64,000 nt of DNA from Primulina eburnea (lineage: Eukaryota; Streptophyta; Magnoliopsida; Lamiales; Gesneriaceae), in the NCBI RefSeq assembly GCF_022965805.1, contig NC_133116.1, positions 6,076,001-6,140,000 on the forward strand, read 5' to 3'. Position 1 is the stretch's first letter. Each line of letters begins with the position of its first letter. Under the pieces are notes generated by a model. The model saw nothing but the letters and a program-made list of their open reading frames with translations. It searched no databases and had not been told where the DNA came from. Below are positions 39,396-53,500 of the stretch, one piece after another. The position numbers and the translations under genes are program-made.

Positions 39396-40173
39396 GGCAT
39401 TGTTTGGTGTGCATGATAAGGGGGGATTGATTGTTAATCCTTCACTTATCATGTGTTTGGTGTGCATGATTAAGATTGTGATAGGCCCGTTCAACCCGCA
39501 CCCGGCCCGCACATATGCATTATTATCCTCATGTGGGTGATTATATAATCCTTTGGGGGAGAAAGGATTATGTTTAATTAATTTAAATTTTTCTTTAATA
39601 TTCTAAAGTTTAAAATAATTATAGATTCAAAACATTTAATAATATTTAAATATAATTTTTAATTTAACTAATATTATAAATAATTTAGTTATTATTGATC
39701 ATATTTTTTATTATTATATTATTTTTAATTGTAATAGTATAATTTTTATTAACCATTTTTTATTATTCAAATTTGTATTAATATTTTAATTATCACAATA
39801 AATGCATATTTATATTATTATCAAAATTTAATTATTTTTTATAATATTAATCGAGTTTTTAGTTTTTTTTTTCGAAAATTGGAATTAATGAAAGTTCAAT
39901 AATTAATATAATATTTAAATTTTATTTATAATTTTTAAAATCAATTAATTCTAGATATTTTATTTATTTCTTCAATCATTTTAAAAATATATTACTAACT
40001 AATATATGATGAGGGTATTTTAGTAAATAGTTAACAAAAATAATCAAGCAAGTTAAACTCATGCCAAACATCATATAATTTATCATCATGTATTGTGTAT
40101 CCTTACTTTTTATTTTATAATCACTATTATTATATATCATTTACTTATCCTATCACACGAACCAAACGGTGCC
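39396..40173 (+). mobile_element. second PIF/Harbinger-like MITE, 778 bp, abutting the first
   Basis: Left end GGCATTGTTTGGTGTGCATGATAAG; the right end, reverse-complemented, is GGCACCGTTTGGTTCGTGTGATAGG. Flanked by TAA (39393-39395 and 40174-40176). The left TAA is shared with the preceding element. The interior is over 80% A/T by appearance. Confidence 0.75.
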
Positions 40174-40381
40174 TAAATGTATTACTATACAATAACTATT
40201 AATTAATTAAATAAACCTACTATCCGTCACAGCATTATATTAAAAAAATCAAACTGATATTATATCGAAATAATGAAAGTATAAAAGAATGGCAATTCAA
40301 TTATCTAAATTTCCAAATCATAATATTTAAAAAAGATCAAGACCAAACTTGTTTACTTTATTAAAAAATTCTTTTTAGTTT

Positions 40382-40526
40382 GGCAAAAACTCGTGTGAGA
40401 CGCTCTCATAAGTCATATTTGTGAGACGAATATCTTATCTGGGTCATCCATGAAAAAATATTATTTTTTAATATAAGAGTATTACTTTTTATTGTGAATA
40501 TGAGTAAGGTTACATGAGACTCACTA
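40382..40526 (-). mobile_element. M1 MITE copy, inverted, shortened
   Basis: GGCAAAAACTCGTGTGAGACG at the left, GAGACTCACTA at the right, perfect 9-bp TTTTAGTTT at 40373-40381 and 40527-40535. About 37 bp are missing from the interior and right arm. Confidence 0.8.
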
Positions 40527-40535
40527 TTTTAGTTT

Positions 40536-41524
40536 CTGGTCGAAAGTATATAAATATATAGAATTCCATATTAAATTCTTTCTCACAGATTATTTAAACT
40601 AATGTAACTAATAAGTCATCTACACATATATTTTGAAGACATCTCCTTTTATAATTTTTTTGTTATAAATTATGAAATAAAAATATTTTTTAAATAACGC
40701 ATTTAGTCCCGATATTATTCGGGTCATAGTTGGTATTTTTTCTACCCAACATGCCGGATACCCGATTATAACCACCGACTCGACAAAACCCAACTCGCTT
40801 CCACTTGTATCTTCAATGCTTCATAACGATCTTACCATTTAATAATATTGTCCAATTTAGTTTGGACGTTTCTCTGTTCTTTAATTCCAAGCAGCACAGG
40901 TGGTTAAAAAAATTAATCTTCTCGTAAAGGACAACTCCTTCAAATTTTCTTTTTAAAACGATTTTTTAGCATGATATCAACGCCAAAAGTTAAAAGTCCA
41001 AAGCATATTATGTGTAAAGTCACTTATATTTCATCGAGTTGGTATTCTGTATCATTTATTGTCTGATACCAACTAAAATTTATATATTTGACTAGGATAT
41101 CATCCCACTTATACATTTCTTGTCTCCAATATTTGCATGTTGGAACGTGTTAAAGTAAGAATACAATCTTTAGTCATTTCTCTTATCAGTTCAGACTTTT
41201 TGAAAAAACAACCAGCACCAATTTTTTTCAGTCATCAAGACTTTTTTCCTACACAATTATGTGCAAATATATAAACTACAAATTTGAACACGCTTCAATT
41301 AGTACTTCATCAAGAAATATATTAGTTATCCTTCATGCCTGTAAGTAATTGAGAGTTATTTTGGGATTCTAAAGCTTATGCCAAATGCAATGTTCTTTAT
41401 TACTGGTATATGATGACTGAGTTCAATAAAACTAAGCTATGTTTAGAGTGTATATAATTCAAGTCCTGCAATATATCGATCCATGGACAAATTCTTCATA
41501 TATATGATGTTTGACCATGCATGA
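40536..41524. other. intergenic, 3' flank of GWD1
   Basis: AT-rich. The last few hundred bases are likely 3' UTR or terminator of the minus-strand GWD1 gene. A repeat rich in CCCGA/TCGGG lies at 40690-40800. No gene seen. Confidence 0.4.
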
Positions 41525-44500
41525 TCACATCTGAGGTCTCGTTTGGACAACATAGATCTTACCATCCTTAACGACACCTTCGACATCTTGTGCCGATCCA
41601 TAAATATCCTCAATAGCACTTCCTGCTTGGGCTATGGTGCTGAGGATTGAACACCGGAAGTTATTGTCGACAATCAATGGGTCAGATGAGTAATCAAGCA
41701 CTACTTCCTCCTCTTCATCCATTGGCACACTGTAAGAAACGATAAAAAAAAAAAAAAAAAAACATGTATAAAGGTGAATCACAATTTTTTTTAAAAAAAA
41801 CATAAGCTCGTCAATTCTCTAAATTCTGTCAAGTGTTACCTATCATAGAGCCCAGCACCAGCATAACCTTCTAGATCTTCACCATTTGAATCTGACCTGA
41901 ATATCATAGACCGCTTTATATAAAGGCCAACAGGTTTGCTGGGGTAACCCAAAACCTGAAAAGGTTCAAAGGATGTACATGTACAAAGTTAGGCTCCGTA
42001 TACTGAACACAAATCACACTCATCATCTTTTCATGATGCGGCTTGCCTGTAATTTCTCAAGTACTAAAACAACAATTTCATTGATTCAATTTTTAAAAAA
42101 TGGATGGCCTAATAAAAAAGGCGGATCGCAATTTCACTATCCAGATAGTTCATAATCTAAAAGGGATAACATTCAGAAGTGGTTCGAGTCCAAGATAATT
42201 GATTTACCTGAGGAGAATTGAGATCATTTTTCTTGCAAACGAAGCTCAAAGCACGGCCTGGATACGCTCCCACCAGTGTCTCTCCAAGCCCCTTAACCAC
42301 CTATTAGATGAGATGTATAATTTATTCAGGACATGCATATATAAAAGCATCGAGAGACACTGCTCGTCCAAGGTTACAAGCCTTTGGTAAAGATTCATCA
42401 GGAGTTCAAGTTGTAGCCATAGAATATTGAACAAGTCATGTCTTTCTCTGTAGAATCTGTGTATATAAGTGGTACAAAGATATGTCCAAGTCACTTAGTA
42501 AATCAACATTTCCCTCTTATTTGCCATATAATTGACACCAAACATTAAAGTGAGAGGACATAATCTGGGGTACCTCACAATATATTTCTGATGAATCCCC
42601 AGAAGAAGGATTAGTAGTGTGGATAACAAATGCGTAATCAGCATTTATTATTTCTTGGACAAGGACCGCCATGCAAAGATAGTCATGATCAAGTTTCACT
42701 TTTCTTGTGCTGAAGTATGCCCTATCGTTCCATTTAGAAGCCCATACCTAAAAACACAGATAATGATGAAGTATAAGGCCATACTAAAATAATCAGCAGA
42801 ATTTAGAGGAAACCAGAAGAAATTCCACCTAAAAAAAGCAAGGTATTGTAAATGCTCACCTTCTTTATGGCCATCCATGCTTGTTCCCATCTTCGTGAAC
42901 CTTCATCACCAGGCCAAGGCATGTCCGACTGTTGCATCACATCTTTAAGCTCTTTGACCTGGAACAAGATTATGCAAGTAAAATTCACCTGACATTTGGA
43001 CGTGGAATCATTTTTTTCAACGAAAACTGGGTCAATTCCTGATAACTTGGTCATCTTCTCCAAAAAAATAATCATATACATTCAATCACCAAAACTTAGG
43101 TTCAGAATCTAGCCTTTGAGATCAAATTCATAATTAGAAGCAATTGATTTGAAAGGAAAGGAAACACTCAAACTAAAACTGGAATAGATGTGCCTGCAGG
43201 TATCTCTTTCTGACAAATATTTGAAGTTTGTTTATCATCAAACCAAGTGGTGGTCTGTCACGACCAGCCCACTCCCAACAAATACCGAGCCCAACCCAAC
43301 GGCTATGAAGGATATTGTTTATCAAAGGCACACTCATGGGAAATACAAGAGGATAGATTAGATCATAGGATCACAGGATTCTATGTTTATCTTGTTTTTA
43401 AATAAGAGGTTATCTCATTTAGTTGGTTTGGATTAGATAGGGTTGTTTATTAGTTAGGAAGATATCTTCTAGGAAGATATCGATGGGATTAGATTGGGAT
43501 TCTTATCCCTTAGTTTGGTTTGTCAAATTCTGTATATAGCTATCAGAAGTGACGAAATAAAGATATGAAATTTGTGTTGCTTCTACTAAGTCTGAGATCG
43601 TGAGGTTCTCTCTTCAACGAGCCTCAATTCCCAATTATCAAAAATAGCGAGACGTGGGCGGAAATCCCAGAAACACGCTCACACCCTTGCGAGTGGTGAA
43701 TTCTCACTTAATCGCCCCATAACTAGATCCATTACCCGTGAACGTAACAACTTGGTATCAGAGCCAGCCGCTATGGGGGATTTGCTTTCCATGCACAGGC
43801 AGCTCGAAGCCTTCATAAACATGTACAAGGAGGACAGAACGGCGAGTAACCAGCGACAACAAGAGAACGACCAGCGACACCGGGATCTTGCCACACGCCT
43901 GGAAGAATTATCGATCCAAGTCGCAGCCACCAAAACAGAAACAGCGCCTGACCTGGGCGGTGACAACAACCACGTGGATTCTCGTGATACGTACTCCACT
44001 GGCCCACGCATGCGGGAAGGGAAAGACAACTCGTTTGTCATACCTAGATATACCAGGTTAGACTTTCCGTGTTACGATGGAAAATCAGACCCCCTGACGT
44101 GGCTCAATCGTTGCGAGCATTTCTTCGACCACCAACACACACATGAGGCAGACAAAGTGGGGTTAGCATCCTTCCATCTCGAAGGCAAGGCTCAGCTGTG
44201 GTTTAGCAAATTGAAACGGGATCAGCCCGATATTTTGTGGATGGACTTCGCGGAACAATGTGATCTCAGATTCGGCCCACCCCTTCGAGGAGATACCTTT
44301 GGCGATCTTGCCAAACTACGTCAGACAAACTCGGTGAATGATTATCAGGAACACTTCGAAGAATTGCTGGCCCGTTCGGGTCCCATAACATCGAGACAAG
44401 AGACACAATTGTTCATTAGTGGATTGCGAAGAAACATCGCTATAGAAGTTCAAATCCATCGCCCAAAAAACCTCACCTCGGCTATGAATCTAGCACGATT

Positions 44501-47500
44501 ATATGAGAAACGGAACGACTATCCGAGAGAGGAAACACGAGCACCGTTACGTAGCACCAACAACCAACAACAGCCCCAAACTCCTAGGATCAAACGATTG
44601 AGTCGACTGGAGCTGGAAGAGCGGCGTTCTAAGGGGCTCTGCTACAATTGTGATGAACGATACACACCAGGGCATCGATGCAAACGGTTATTTTTGTTGG
44701 AAGGAATAGAAGATGACACGTACGACGATAAGGACCCTACGGAAGAAGAAGAACCACAAGAATTTGGAGCCTCTATACATGCAATGGCGGGCCCCCATGG
44801 TGCGAAAACCATGCAGATTTGGGGGAAAATACAAGACTGCCACGTAAGGGTCCTGATCGATTCGGGAAGCACGCATTGCTTCGTGGATACACGGGAGGCC
44901 GCCAAGCTGGGATTGTCCGTGGAAACCTGGCCCACCCTAAGAGTGTCTGTGGCCAACGGCGAACAACTCCAATGTTCAGGGGTATGCCGCGGGGTACAGG
45001 TTGTTCTGGGAGGAGCTCGATTCTATGTGGATCTGTTTTTGATACCACTGGGAAACTTTAGTGTGGTCTTGGGGGTGAATTGGTTGTGCACGTTGGGCGC
45101 CATCAATTGGGACTTCACACACAGGGTCATGAATTTCCCACATGAAGGTAACCCGGTCAGCCTACAAGGAGACGATTTTGATGCAAGTTCAGGCCCTTTT
45201 GCATTCACCATTACAGAAACTAACGGCAGGGACCTGCCTAGCCTTCAGGCGCTGCTGCTGGACTTTGAAGAGATCTTTAGGGACCCTAAGGGGCTGCCAC
45301 CACGACGACAACATACACACAAAATTATATTAACCCAAGGGACAGATCCTGTAGTGGTTCGACCTTACCGCTATCCCCACGCGCAAAAAGACGAGATTGA
45401 AAGACAGTGCGCCGAGATGTTAAAACAAGGAATTATCCGACCCAGTACTTCACCCTTTTCATCACCCGTACTATTAGTCAGCAAGGCCGATAAATCACGG
45501 CGTTTCTGTATCGACTACCGGGCTTTGAATGCACGAACTGTGAAGGACAAGTTTCCAATCCCAGTGATTGAGGAACTGTTGGAAGAGCTTAATGGGGCCC
45601 AATTCTTTACCAAGCTGGATCTCCGAGCAGGATACCACCAAGTCCTGATGGATCCAACATGCATTCCCATGACCGCATTCAGGACACATCATGGTCACTT
45701 CGAATTCTTGGTTATGCCCTTCGGGCTAACAAATGCTCCCTCCACTTTTCAGGCCATCATGAACACTATCTTCGGGGATTACCTACGCAAATTTGTCCTT
45801 GTCTTCTTCGACGATATTTTGGTTTACAGCAAATCTTGGGAGGAACACTTGAAACACTTACGCCTGGTCTTCTCCACGATCAAGGCACAACAGTTTTTTC
45901 TGAAGCGATCCAAATGTTCTCTAGCTCAAACAGAAGTAGCATATCTCGGCCATCGAGTGACGCAATCGGGGGTCACAGTCGATGGCGATAAAATTGCTGC
46001 CATCGCTAACTGGCCGGCCCCCTCCTCTATCCGCGCCCTTCGCGGGTTCCTAGGCCTTGCGGGGTACTATCGCAAATTCGTCAAGAACTACGGAATTATT
46101 GCCGCACCCCTGACCGGCCTCCTTCGCAAGAATTCCTTCGTCTGGTCACAAGAAGCTACTCGATCCTTCGAGGAATTGAAGAAGGCTATGACATCCACAC
46201 CCGTCCTTGCCCTCCCGAATTTTTCAGAACCATTTGTGATCGAATGTGACGCATCAGAAAGTGGATTAGGAGCTGTTCTTCTCCAAAATGGCCGCCCTAT
46301 TGCATTCTATAGCCAGGCCTTGGCTCTGCTCCACCGAAATTTACCGGCATACGAAAAGGAGTTGATTGGGTTGGCTAAAGCCATCCGCCACTGGCGAACA
46401 TACCTATGGGGGGTTTCTTTCTTGGTGCACACCGATCATTACAGTCTCAAATTTCTGTTGGAACAGCGTATCACAACTTCACCTCAGCAACGATGGATTA
46501 GTAAGCTGTTAGGATTTGAATTCAAGGTGGAATACAAACCAGGCAAATCCAATGTGGTCGCCGACGCCCTCTCAAGAAGGGATGAACCCGACAGTAGCTC
46601 TATTTGTGCTCTATCAATCCCACGGCTGGAATGGTTGGACAAAATCAGAAGCGAACTCGTCTCTAGACGCGAGTTACAGACCTTGATCGATAAGGTGAAG
46701 GCGGGAGAAGCTCTTGGACCCTGGGATTTCTCTGATGATCTCCTTTGGTATAATCAGAGGGTTTTCGTACCTCCAGATTCGAATTTGACAGGTACCATCA
46801 TCACTTATGTTCATAGCTCGTGCCATGAAGGATATTTGAAGACTATGCATCGCGTCCAGCGGGACTTCTACTGGCCACGCATGCGCGGCGACATAAAAAC
46901 ATTTGTGGCAGAATGTGAGGTTTGCCAACGCAATAAGACTGAAAATTTGAAGCCTGCCGGGCTGTTACAGCCCCTTCCAGTTCCTCACCACGTATGGACG
47001 GACATCTCGATGGATTTTATCGAGGGACTTCCCCTATCACAAGGGAAAAATGTTCTCTTGGTTGTGGTTGACAGATTTTCAAAATATGCGCATTTTGTTG
47101 CCCTCTCACACCCTTATACAGCAGTTATGGTCGCGCGGATTTTTTTTGAGAATATTTTCAAGCTTCACGGGTTGCCCGAGTCTATTGTTTGCGACCGAGA
47201 TGTCACATTTACCAGTGGATTTTGGAAGGAACTATTCCGCTTGAGTGGTACACAACTTTGTTTTACGTCGGCTTACCATCCTCAATCGGATGGCCAAACG
47301 GAGGTGGTTAACCGTATCGTGGAGATGTACCTTCGCTGCTTTTCAGGTGACTTCCCAAAAAAATGGACCACATGGCTTGCATGGGCTGAATTTTGCTATA
47401 ACACCAGCTTTCATTCATCCTTACGTTCGTCACCATTTGAAGTTGTCTACGGCCGACCACCACCGCGTCTTCTATCATACTGCCCAGGGGTCGCGAAATT

Positions 47501-50500
47501 AGAGGCCGTCGACAAAGAATTACAGGCCAGAGACGAAGTCCTAACACATCTCCGGCAACGCCTCCTGCACGCCCAGAACCTCATGAAGACCCAATATGAC
47601 TCCTCTCACCGGGATGTCCAATTCTCCATCGGGGACATGGTTCTGGTACGCTTACAACAGTACCGCCAATCGAGTGTGGAAAAGCGGGTGAACAAGAAAC
47701 TCTCCCCACGTTACTTTGGCCCATTCGAAGTTATCGCACGCATTGGTCAAGTAGCATACAAACTCAAGCTTCCTGACTCCTCCTTGATCCACCCAGTCTT
47801 CCATGTCTCCTCTCTGAAGACATTTAGGGGCAACATTCCCCACAGCGCAGACCTGCCAACGCTTAACCAAGACGAACCACCGCAGCCACTGGCCGTTCTC
47901 GATTCCAGATTCCGCCAGGGACGTCGTGAGCTGCTGATTCACTGGGCCGGCCTCTCACCCACCGAGGCTTCGTGGCAGGATGCTTCCACCTTGGCCGTAG
48001 AGTTTCCCTCATTTGTGATCGTGGACGATCACGTGTCTCCACAGGGGTGTAATGTCACGACCAGCCCACTCCCAACAAATACCGAGCCCAACCCAACGGC
48101 TATGAAGGATATTGTTTATCAAAGGCACACTCATGGGAAATACAAGAGGATAGATTAGATCATAGGATCACAGGATTCTATGTTTATCTTGTTTTTAAAT
48201 AAGAGGTTATCTCATTTAGTTGGTTTGGATTAGATAGGGTTGTTTATTAGTTAGGAAGATATCTTCTAGGAAGATATCGATGGGATTAGATTGGGATTCT
48301 TATCCCTTAGTTTGGTTTGTCAAATTCTGTATATATAGCTATCAGAAGTGACGAAATAAAGATATGAAATTTGTGTTGCTTCTACTAAGTCTGAGATCGT
48401 GAGGTTCTCTCTTCAACGAGCCTCAATTCCCAATTATCAAAAATAGCGAGACGTGGGCGGAAATCCCAGAAACACGCTCACACCCTTGCGAGTGGTGAAT
48501 TCTCACTTAATCGCCCCATAACTAGATCCATTACCCGTGAACGTAACATGGTCCAAGAAGAACATACCAACTGAGGTGGAGCTGAAAGTTCCAGAACCTT
48601 GTCTCTAATTTCACCGAGAGCACTGAAATCCCCTCCATCTAATTTTGTTTTTAGAACTTGCAACTTAGTAGCCACTATCTGCAAAACATGACAACTTCAC
48701 AATTCTGCCAGATTGATTCATTTTATTACTGAGTTGACACATATTTCAGCAATGTGCAAACAAGTACATCCAAAGAAACCACCTTATACAAGAAAATTAA
48801 TCACACAGAGAACAAACTTCATGCCAGTTAAACTTGGAGGTGACCCAGTGTCGGCCAAGGCACATGGCATTGTTTATATAACTGACAAAGTAACATTTTT
48901 CTCCAATTTATTGCAATGTCTAATATGTAAAGCATCTAGAACAGGAAGAATGACAACTACTTAACAAGAAACAGAAGAAAGTAACAATTTATTAACAAGT
49001 AGATGCCAACCAAGGACATTCCTTCAACCTCAGTTTGCTCCAAACAGCGATAATACCCTTTTCGTAAAAATCTAATATTCTCATTCTTAAAGTTAGAGGC
49101 GCTTACAGAAATGATAGAACTTTCCTAGGTAAAATAAAAATTCTATTCTAGCAGTAAGATAAAGGAATGAGAAGAAAATGCTTGGAATTTAAAATATATG
49201 TGTCATTCCAAATAAACCATGCAAAATTTTTACTTTATTTAGAGAAAACAAACAAAAGGATAGGGTAGTAAACATGAGATGCACGAAATGACCTTGTTCA
49301 AATCATCTGAAAGGACTGTTTCAAAGACACCAAATGGCAAGGCAACAGAAGTTGGAACATTGATCCAACTCGGCACTTTCACTTTAAGATGAGCAATATT
49401 GCGTGATTTAGCTCCAACCTGTACAGATACAATCTTGCAATGCTTAACACAAGACAAGTGACCTTCAATAGCATTTGTTGTTCATATTTCATTCTGCTAC
49501 ACATTAAGCATAAGAATGAAATAATATTCTCAACAGTACTGTGGGCTGACCATATCACTGGTAAATTCCTCGGAACGTATTGCATATCTTCCAGCAAATT
49601 GCTTTCTAACCAATGCCACAGGTGGTGCAGAAGAAACAATCTTGGGGTCAACTGAACTTTCTAGATCATCCTCTTGCATCTCGCTGCAGTTAATGTAAAA
49701 GGGAACCATTCATCTCCACATAAATGGTAAAGTTTGTCAGCTTTAAAGTTTAGATTTGATCAAAGAGCACAAAATCTGAATAAAGAACAAACGAAACAAA
49801 TATAATTTTTATCTGGAATATAAAAGCAAGTCAGCGGCTAATTAATTTCCACCACAAAATACCTGTATACTACATCTGCAGATGAAGGTTTTAAGAGTAA
49901 TAACTTTCCTTCATTTGCCTGGATATCAGCCAATATATTGGAGTCAAAGCATGTGGCGAAACAAACCTACACAAAGGAGAGAATTCAAATGGCATGTCAC
50001 CGGGATACTTTTGATTGTCAGCAATCACACTTTTGAAACCCAAAAGCTAACAAAATACTACCTTACTGTTCCGTGCTCGAACAGAAACATGGGATAGAAC
50101 ATCAGGCATATCTGGGGTCAGTACTGCCACAGCACCATCAGGAATTTCTTCTTCCCCTCTAACAGATTTGGCCACCAAAATTGTTGGTTTTGAGAAAGAT
50201 TTGTTCTGGACGGACAGCAACTCATCAACCACAACAACATATCCAATAGCTTCAATGGGGCTAATGACCTGCCAGCTGTTTCAGAACATAAAACTCATAT
50301 CATCAGGAAAATCCTAATGTATGGATTCATGTTCGCTAAATAAATGCCTGAACTGAGCAAATAAAATCGGATTCTGGTAATAAAATTTGTTAGGTTTTCG
50401 TCGTAAAATAATGTGGTTTAGATTGATGCATCAAACAAAAATATAATCTATTTAGACTGAAAAAATAGAACATAACATATCAACCTTCCTAGATGGGCGG

Positions 50501-53500
50501 TTTGTCGGAGAATCGGATCGAGTCTATTAAGAAGTGAGGACAATGAAGCAGCTGACCCACCCCGAATAATTTCTTCAGTAAAAATTTCGACCTACATGAA
50601 GCAATTATAGATATTTACTCTATAAGCCACGGCAGATGGTGAAAAAAGGACCCTGTTTAATATCTATGATTACATACAGCTCCCTGATCCACGCCAAGCA
50701 GTGCACCCAGATACTGGGCAGATGGTTGCAGTAGTTCATGTAATGACTCGGCCTTGCCTGCAAGTGCAAGTCTTGTTCTGTCAAGGACTGATTTGGCAAA
50801 CATTGCCCAGTGATCATCGCCGGACTTCAACATGGTCAAAGCCAGATTCCATCCCTTGCAAAAAGAAAATGAATAATGAAATATTGGAGGTTAAAACAGA
50901 AAAGCAGCAGTGATGGATATGTTTTGTTCAAACTCAACCTCACCTTCAAGCAGTAAATAAGGTCCTCATTATTGTCCACTGAAAGCGCAAGGTTTTCAAT
51001 GACAAGGGAGATGAAGTACATGATTTTCTGGATGAATATAATCCAAAATGAAGGAACACGAGCATGGAAAATCATTTAAAGATTGAAATATATAACAAAT
51101 ATAAAGTTACATAGATAAATGTAATCAATTTGGCAAAACACACCTCAGGACTTGCATTGCTCAGTTCTTCATATCCACGTTCTACAGCTGTCCTAACTGT
51201 AGAATCAAGGGCAATATCCAGGAATATAAGATCCTTAAGCCGTTCGTTTGATTGGGAAAGCATCGGTCTAAGCTCCTCCCGAGCCTCTAGCAATCCCTGA
51301 ATGTAGGAATATTCTCCATATCCAGGAGAACAAAAAATATAACGGTGCTTTGATCACTGAATTAGGGGTTTGGGGAAGGAAAGTGAAACTACCAACAAAA
51401 TTGATGTACCTCAAGAAGGGCTTCAACATTTTTCTCTTCAATATTTACCAGAATAAATTGAAGAAGTTCCTATATCAATAACAACAATACAGAAAGGTTT
51501 TATTTATTATTGAATAAGCCATGATTGAATCATGATTCAAATGTTTTTGTTTAATATCACCTGAAATCCGGATGGCAGACCGGGTACTGGATTTATCTGC
51601 ACACCAACCATGAATCCTTGTCCCTGACATGAGTTAATAACACATGTACATTAAAAGTAAAGAAAATTGGTAACAATTAAGTCATGTTGAATGCATTACC
51701 TCAGTTCTGTATCCCATACAATTTGCTATAGCAACCTCTAGATCTGCCCCTGAATGAACTGCCTGCACTCGTATACACGTTAGATTAAAATTTGGAGAAA
51801 GGCCCAATAACGAAGGGAAGAATGCTTCACAGAAACAATCTTCTTCAGGCCAAGATTAGAAAAACAGAAAAAGACACCCTAAATTGTGAACTTTTCATCT
51901 GACATTACTTCTCACAAAATTTAAAGTAACAGTTTCGAGCAGCTAGAGTAAATACCATATTTATGTACTCTGCTAAATGCATCAAGTTTTAGAAATTAGC
52001 TGCATACAATCATGCAGATTAGAATCAATCACCATGTTCCAGCAACTTAATATATCGTTTCAACCATTGATCATACTCTAACCTTCAGAGTTCTCAAGTA
52101 ATTTTGAAGATCACGCAACAGTCCATCCTTCTGATCTCTTCTAAAATTTGGTTCACTGTGGATTGCACGGTCATAACCAAGAAGGCGCTCTTTTGTTATG
52201 CCATTATCATTTAAGGTCTTCCAGTAAATACTAATGTCAAAGTCACTCTTAATATAGTCAATCAATGCCTGTGATACACAAATATCATTAGTACGATTCA
52301 AATGAAATCACATATATGGTATAAATTCTACCAAAGAGATTGTTAAATGTGATGAGAAACTAGATTGACTTTCTAGATACCTGACAAATTACAACATCAT
52401 CTGGACTGGTGTTATTGTGTAACTTTTGATGCCATTCCTCCATCATCCCACCCTTGCAGTCATTGTTTCTCTGCGGTTCAATTTTAAAACATGAAACATC
52501 ATCAAATCCAAAAGTTACGAATTTGAAAAAAAAAAACGAAGAAAAATGATGGAGCAAAACATAACACTTCTGAAGAAGACCTGAATGACTAAAATTTCAT
52601 CCCTTATACGTTGCCCCACATCACCTTCACCTCCACGACCAACAGTGGACATAATCATACGTGTAATTTCTCGATAGTGTGGATGACTTCTGTAGACTTT
52701 CTGTAGTAAATCCGTAAGCCTGTCCTGAGCTTTGCTTATCTCACTGCCCACCAAAAGATTCATGGGAACGAACAAATTTTATATACTACACAAAAAAATT
52801 CTTTTTCATAACGTAAAAAAACCGGAAACTATTAGAACAGATGTCCAAGGAAATTCTTGAGGCATACAATTAGCTCTATCCAAATTTCCAGACGTCCAAA
52901 ATACATCTATAAAATCAAGCAAAGAGGACGCGTAGAAGTCTTACCGTGGTTTTACATTGTAATTTTTGTTCCATACGAGTTGTCTAGTAGTCATGAATCT
53001 CATCCACACAAGAATCGCAGCAAGACCGAGTTCACCAGCATTTGTCGCTTCTTCCATCAAGTCTGCAGCAATATTGAATCTGCGGGAAATTTGTTGCATG
53101 CCCTCTTAATATGACACAACAATCATCAGCTTCTAAGAAATTAAAATGTGTTACTATCTAACAGCATTTCAGATGGATTAGGGGATAAACAGAAAACATG
53201 TAGGTCACAAAGAATTTTCCCTCAAGTTAAAAGTCAATTCCAGTATTCAGAAGGGGATGCACGAGTCTAAATAAGAACTATGCTAAGAAGCGAATCAGAA
53301 GATTGAAAAAAACTAAAATAACAATAATCTGAGGAAGGAAATTGGAAACAGAAGGCAATTGCATCACCAGTCGAAGCTGAATGAGTTTGTGGTGCAAGAA
53401 AAACTGTTTTTCTTTGGAAATAGTTACGTCCCTATAGATTTAAAACATCGAGAAGCAAATAATTAGAGGAAATAAGGGGCGCCTCAGTCAGTAGAGATTA

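Larger units (their letters stand above)
43256..48548 (+). mobile_element. complete, apparently intact Ty3 chromovirus-type retrotransposon in GWD1 intron 28
   Basis: LTRs 43256-43749 (494 bp) and 48053-48548 (496 bp) begin TGTCACGACC and end AACGTAACA. The target duplication is TGGTC (43251-43255, 48549-48553). The PBS TGGTATCAGAGC follows the 5' LTR (tRNA-iMet type). The only LTR difference I find is a 2-bp TA indel (TATATAGC versus TATATATAGC), so the insertion is very young. It lies antisense to GWD1, about 15 bp inside the intron from the 5' splice site, and lengthens that intron from about 0.31 to 5.6 kb. Confidence 0.96.
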
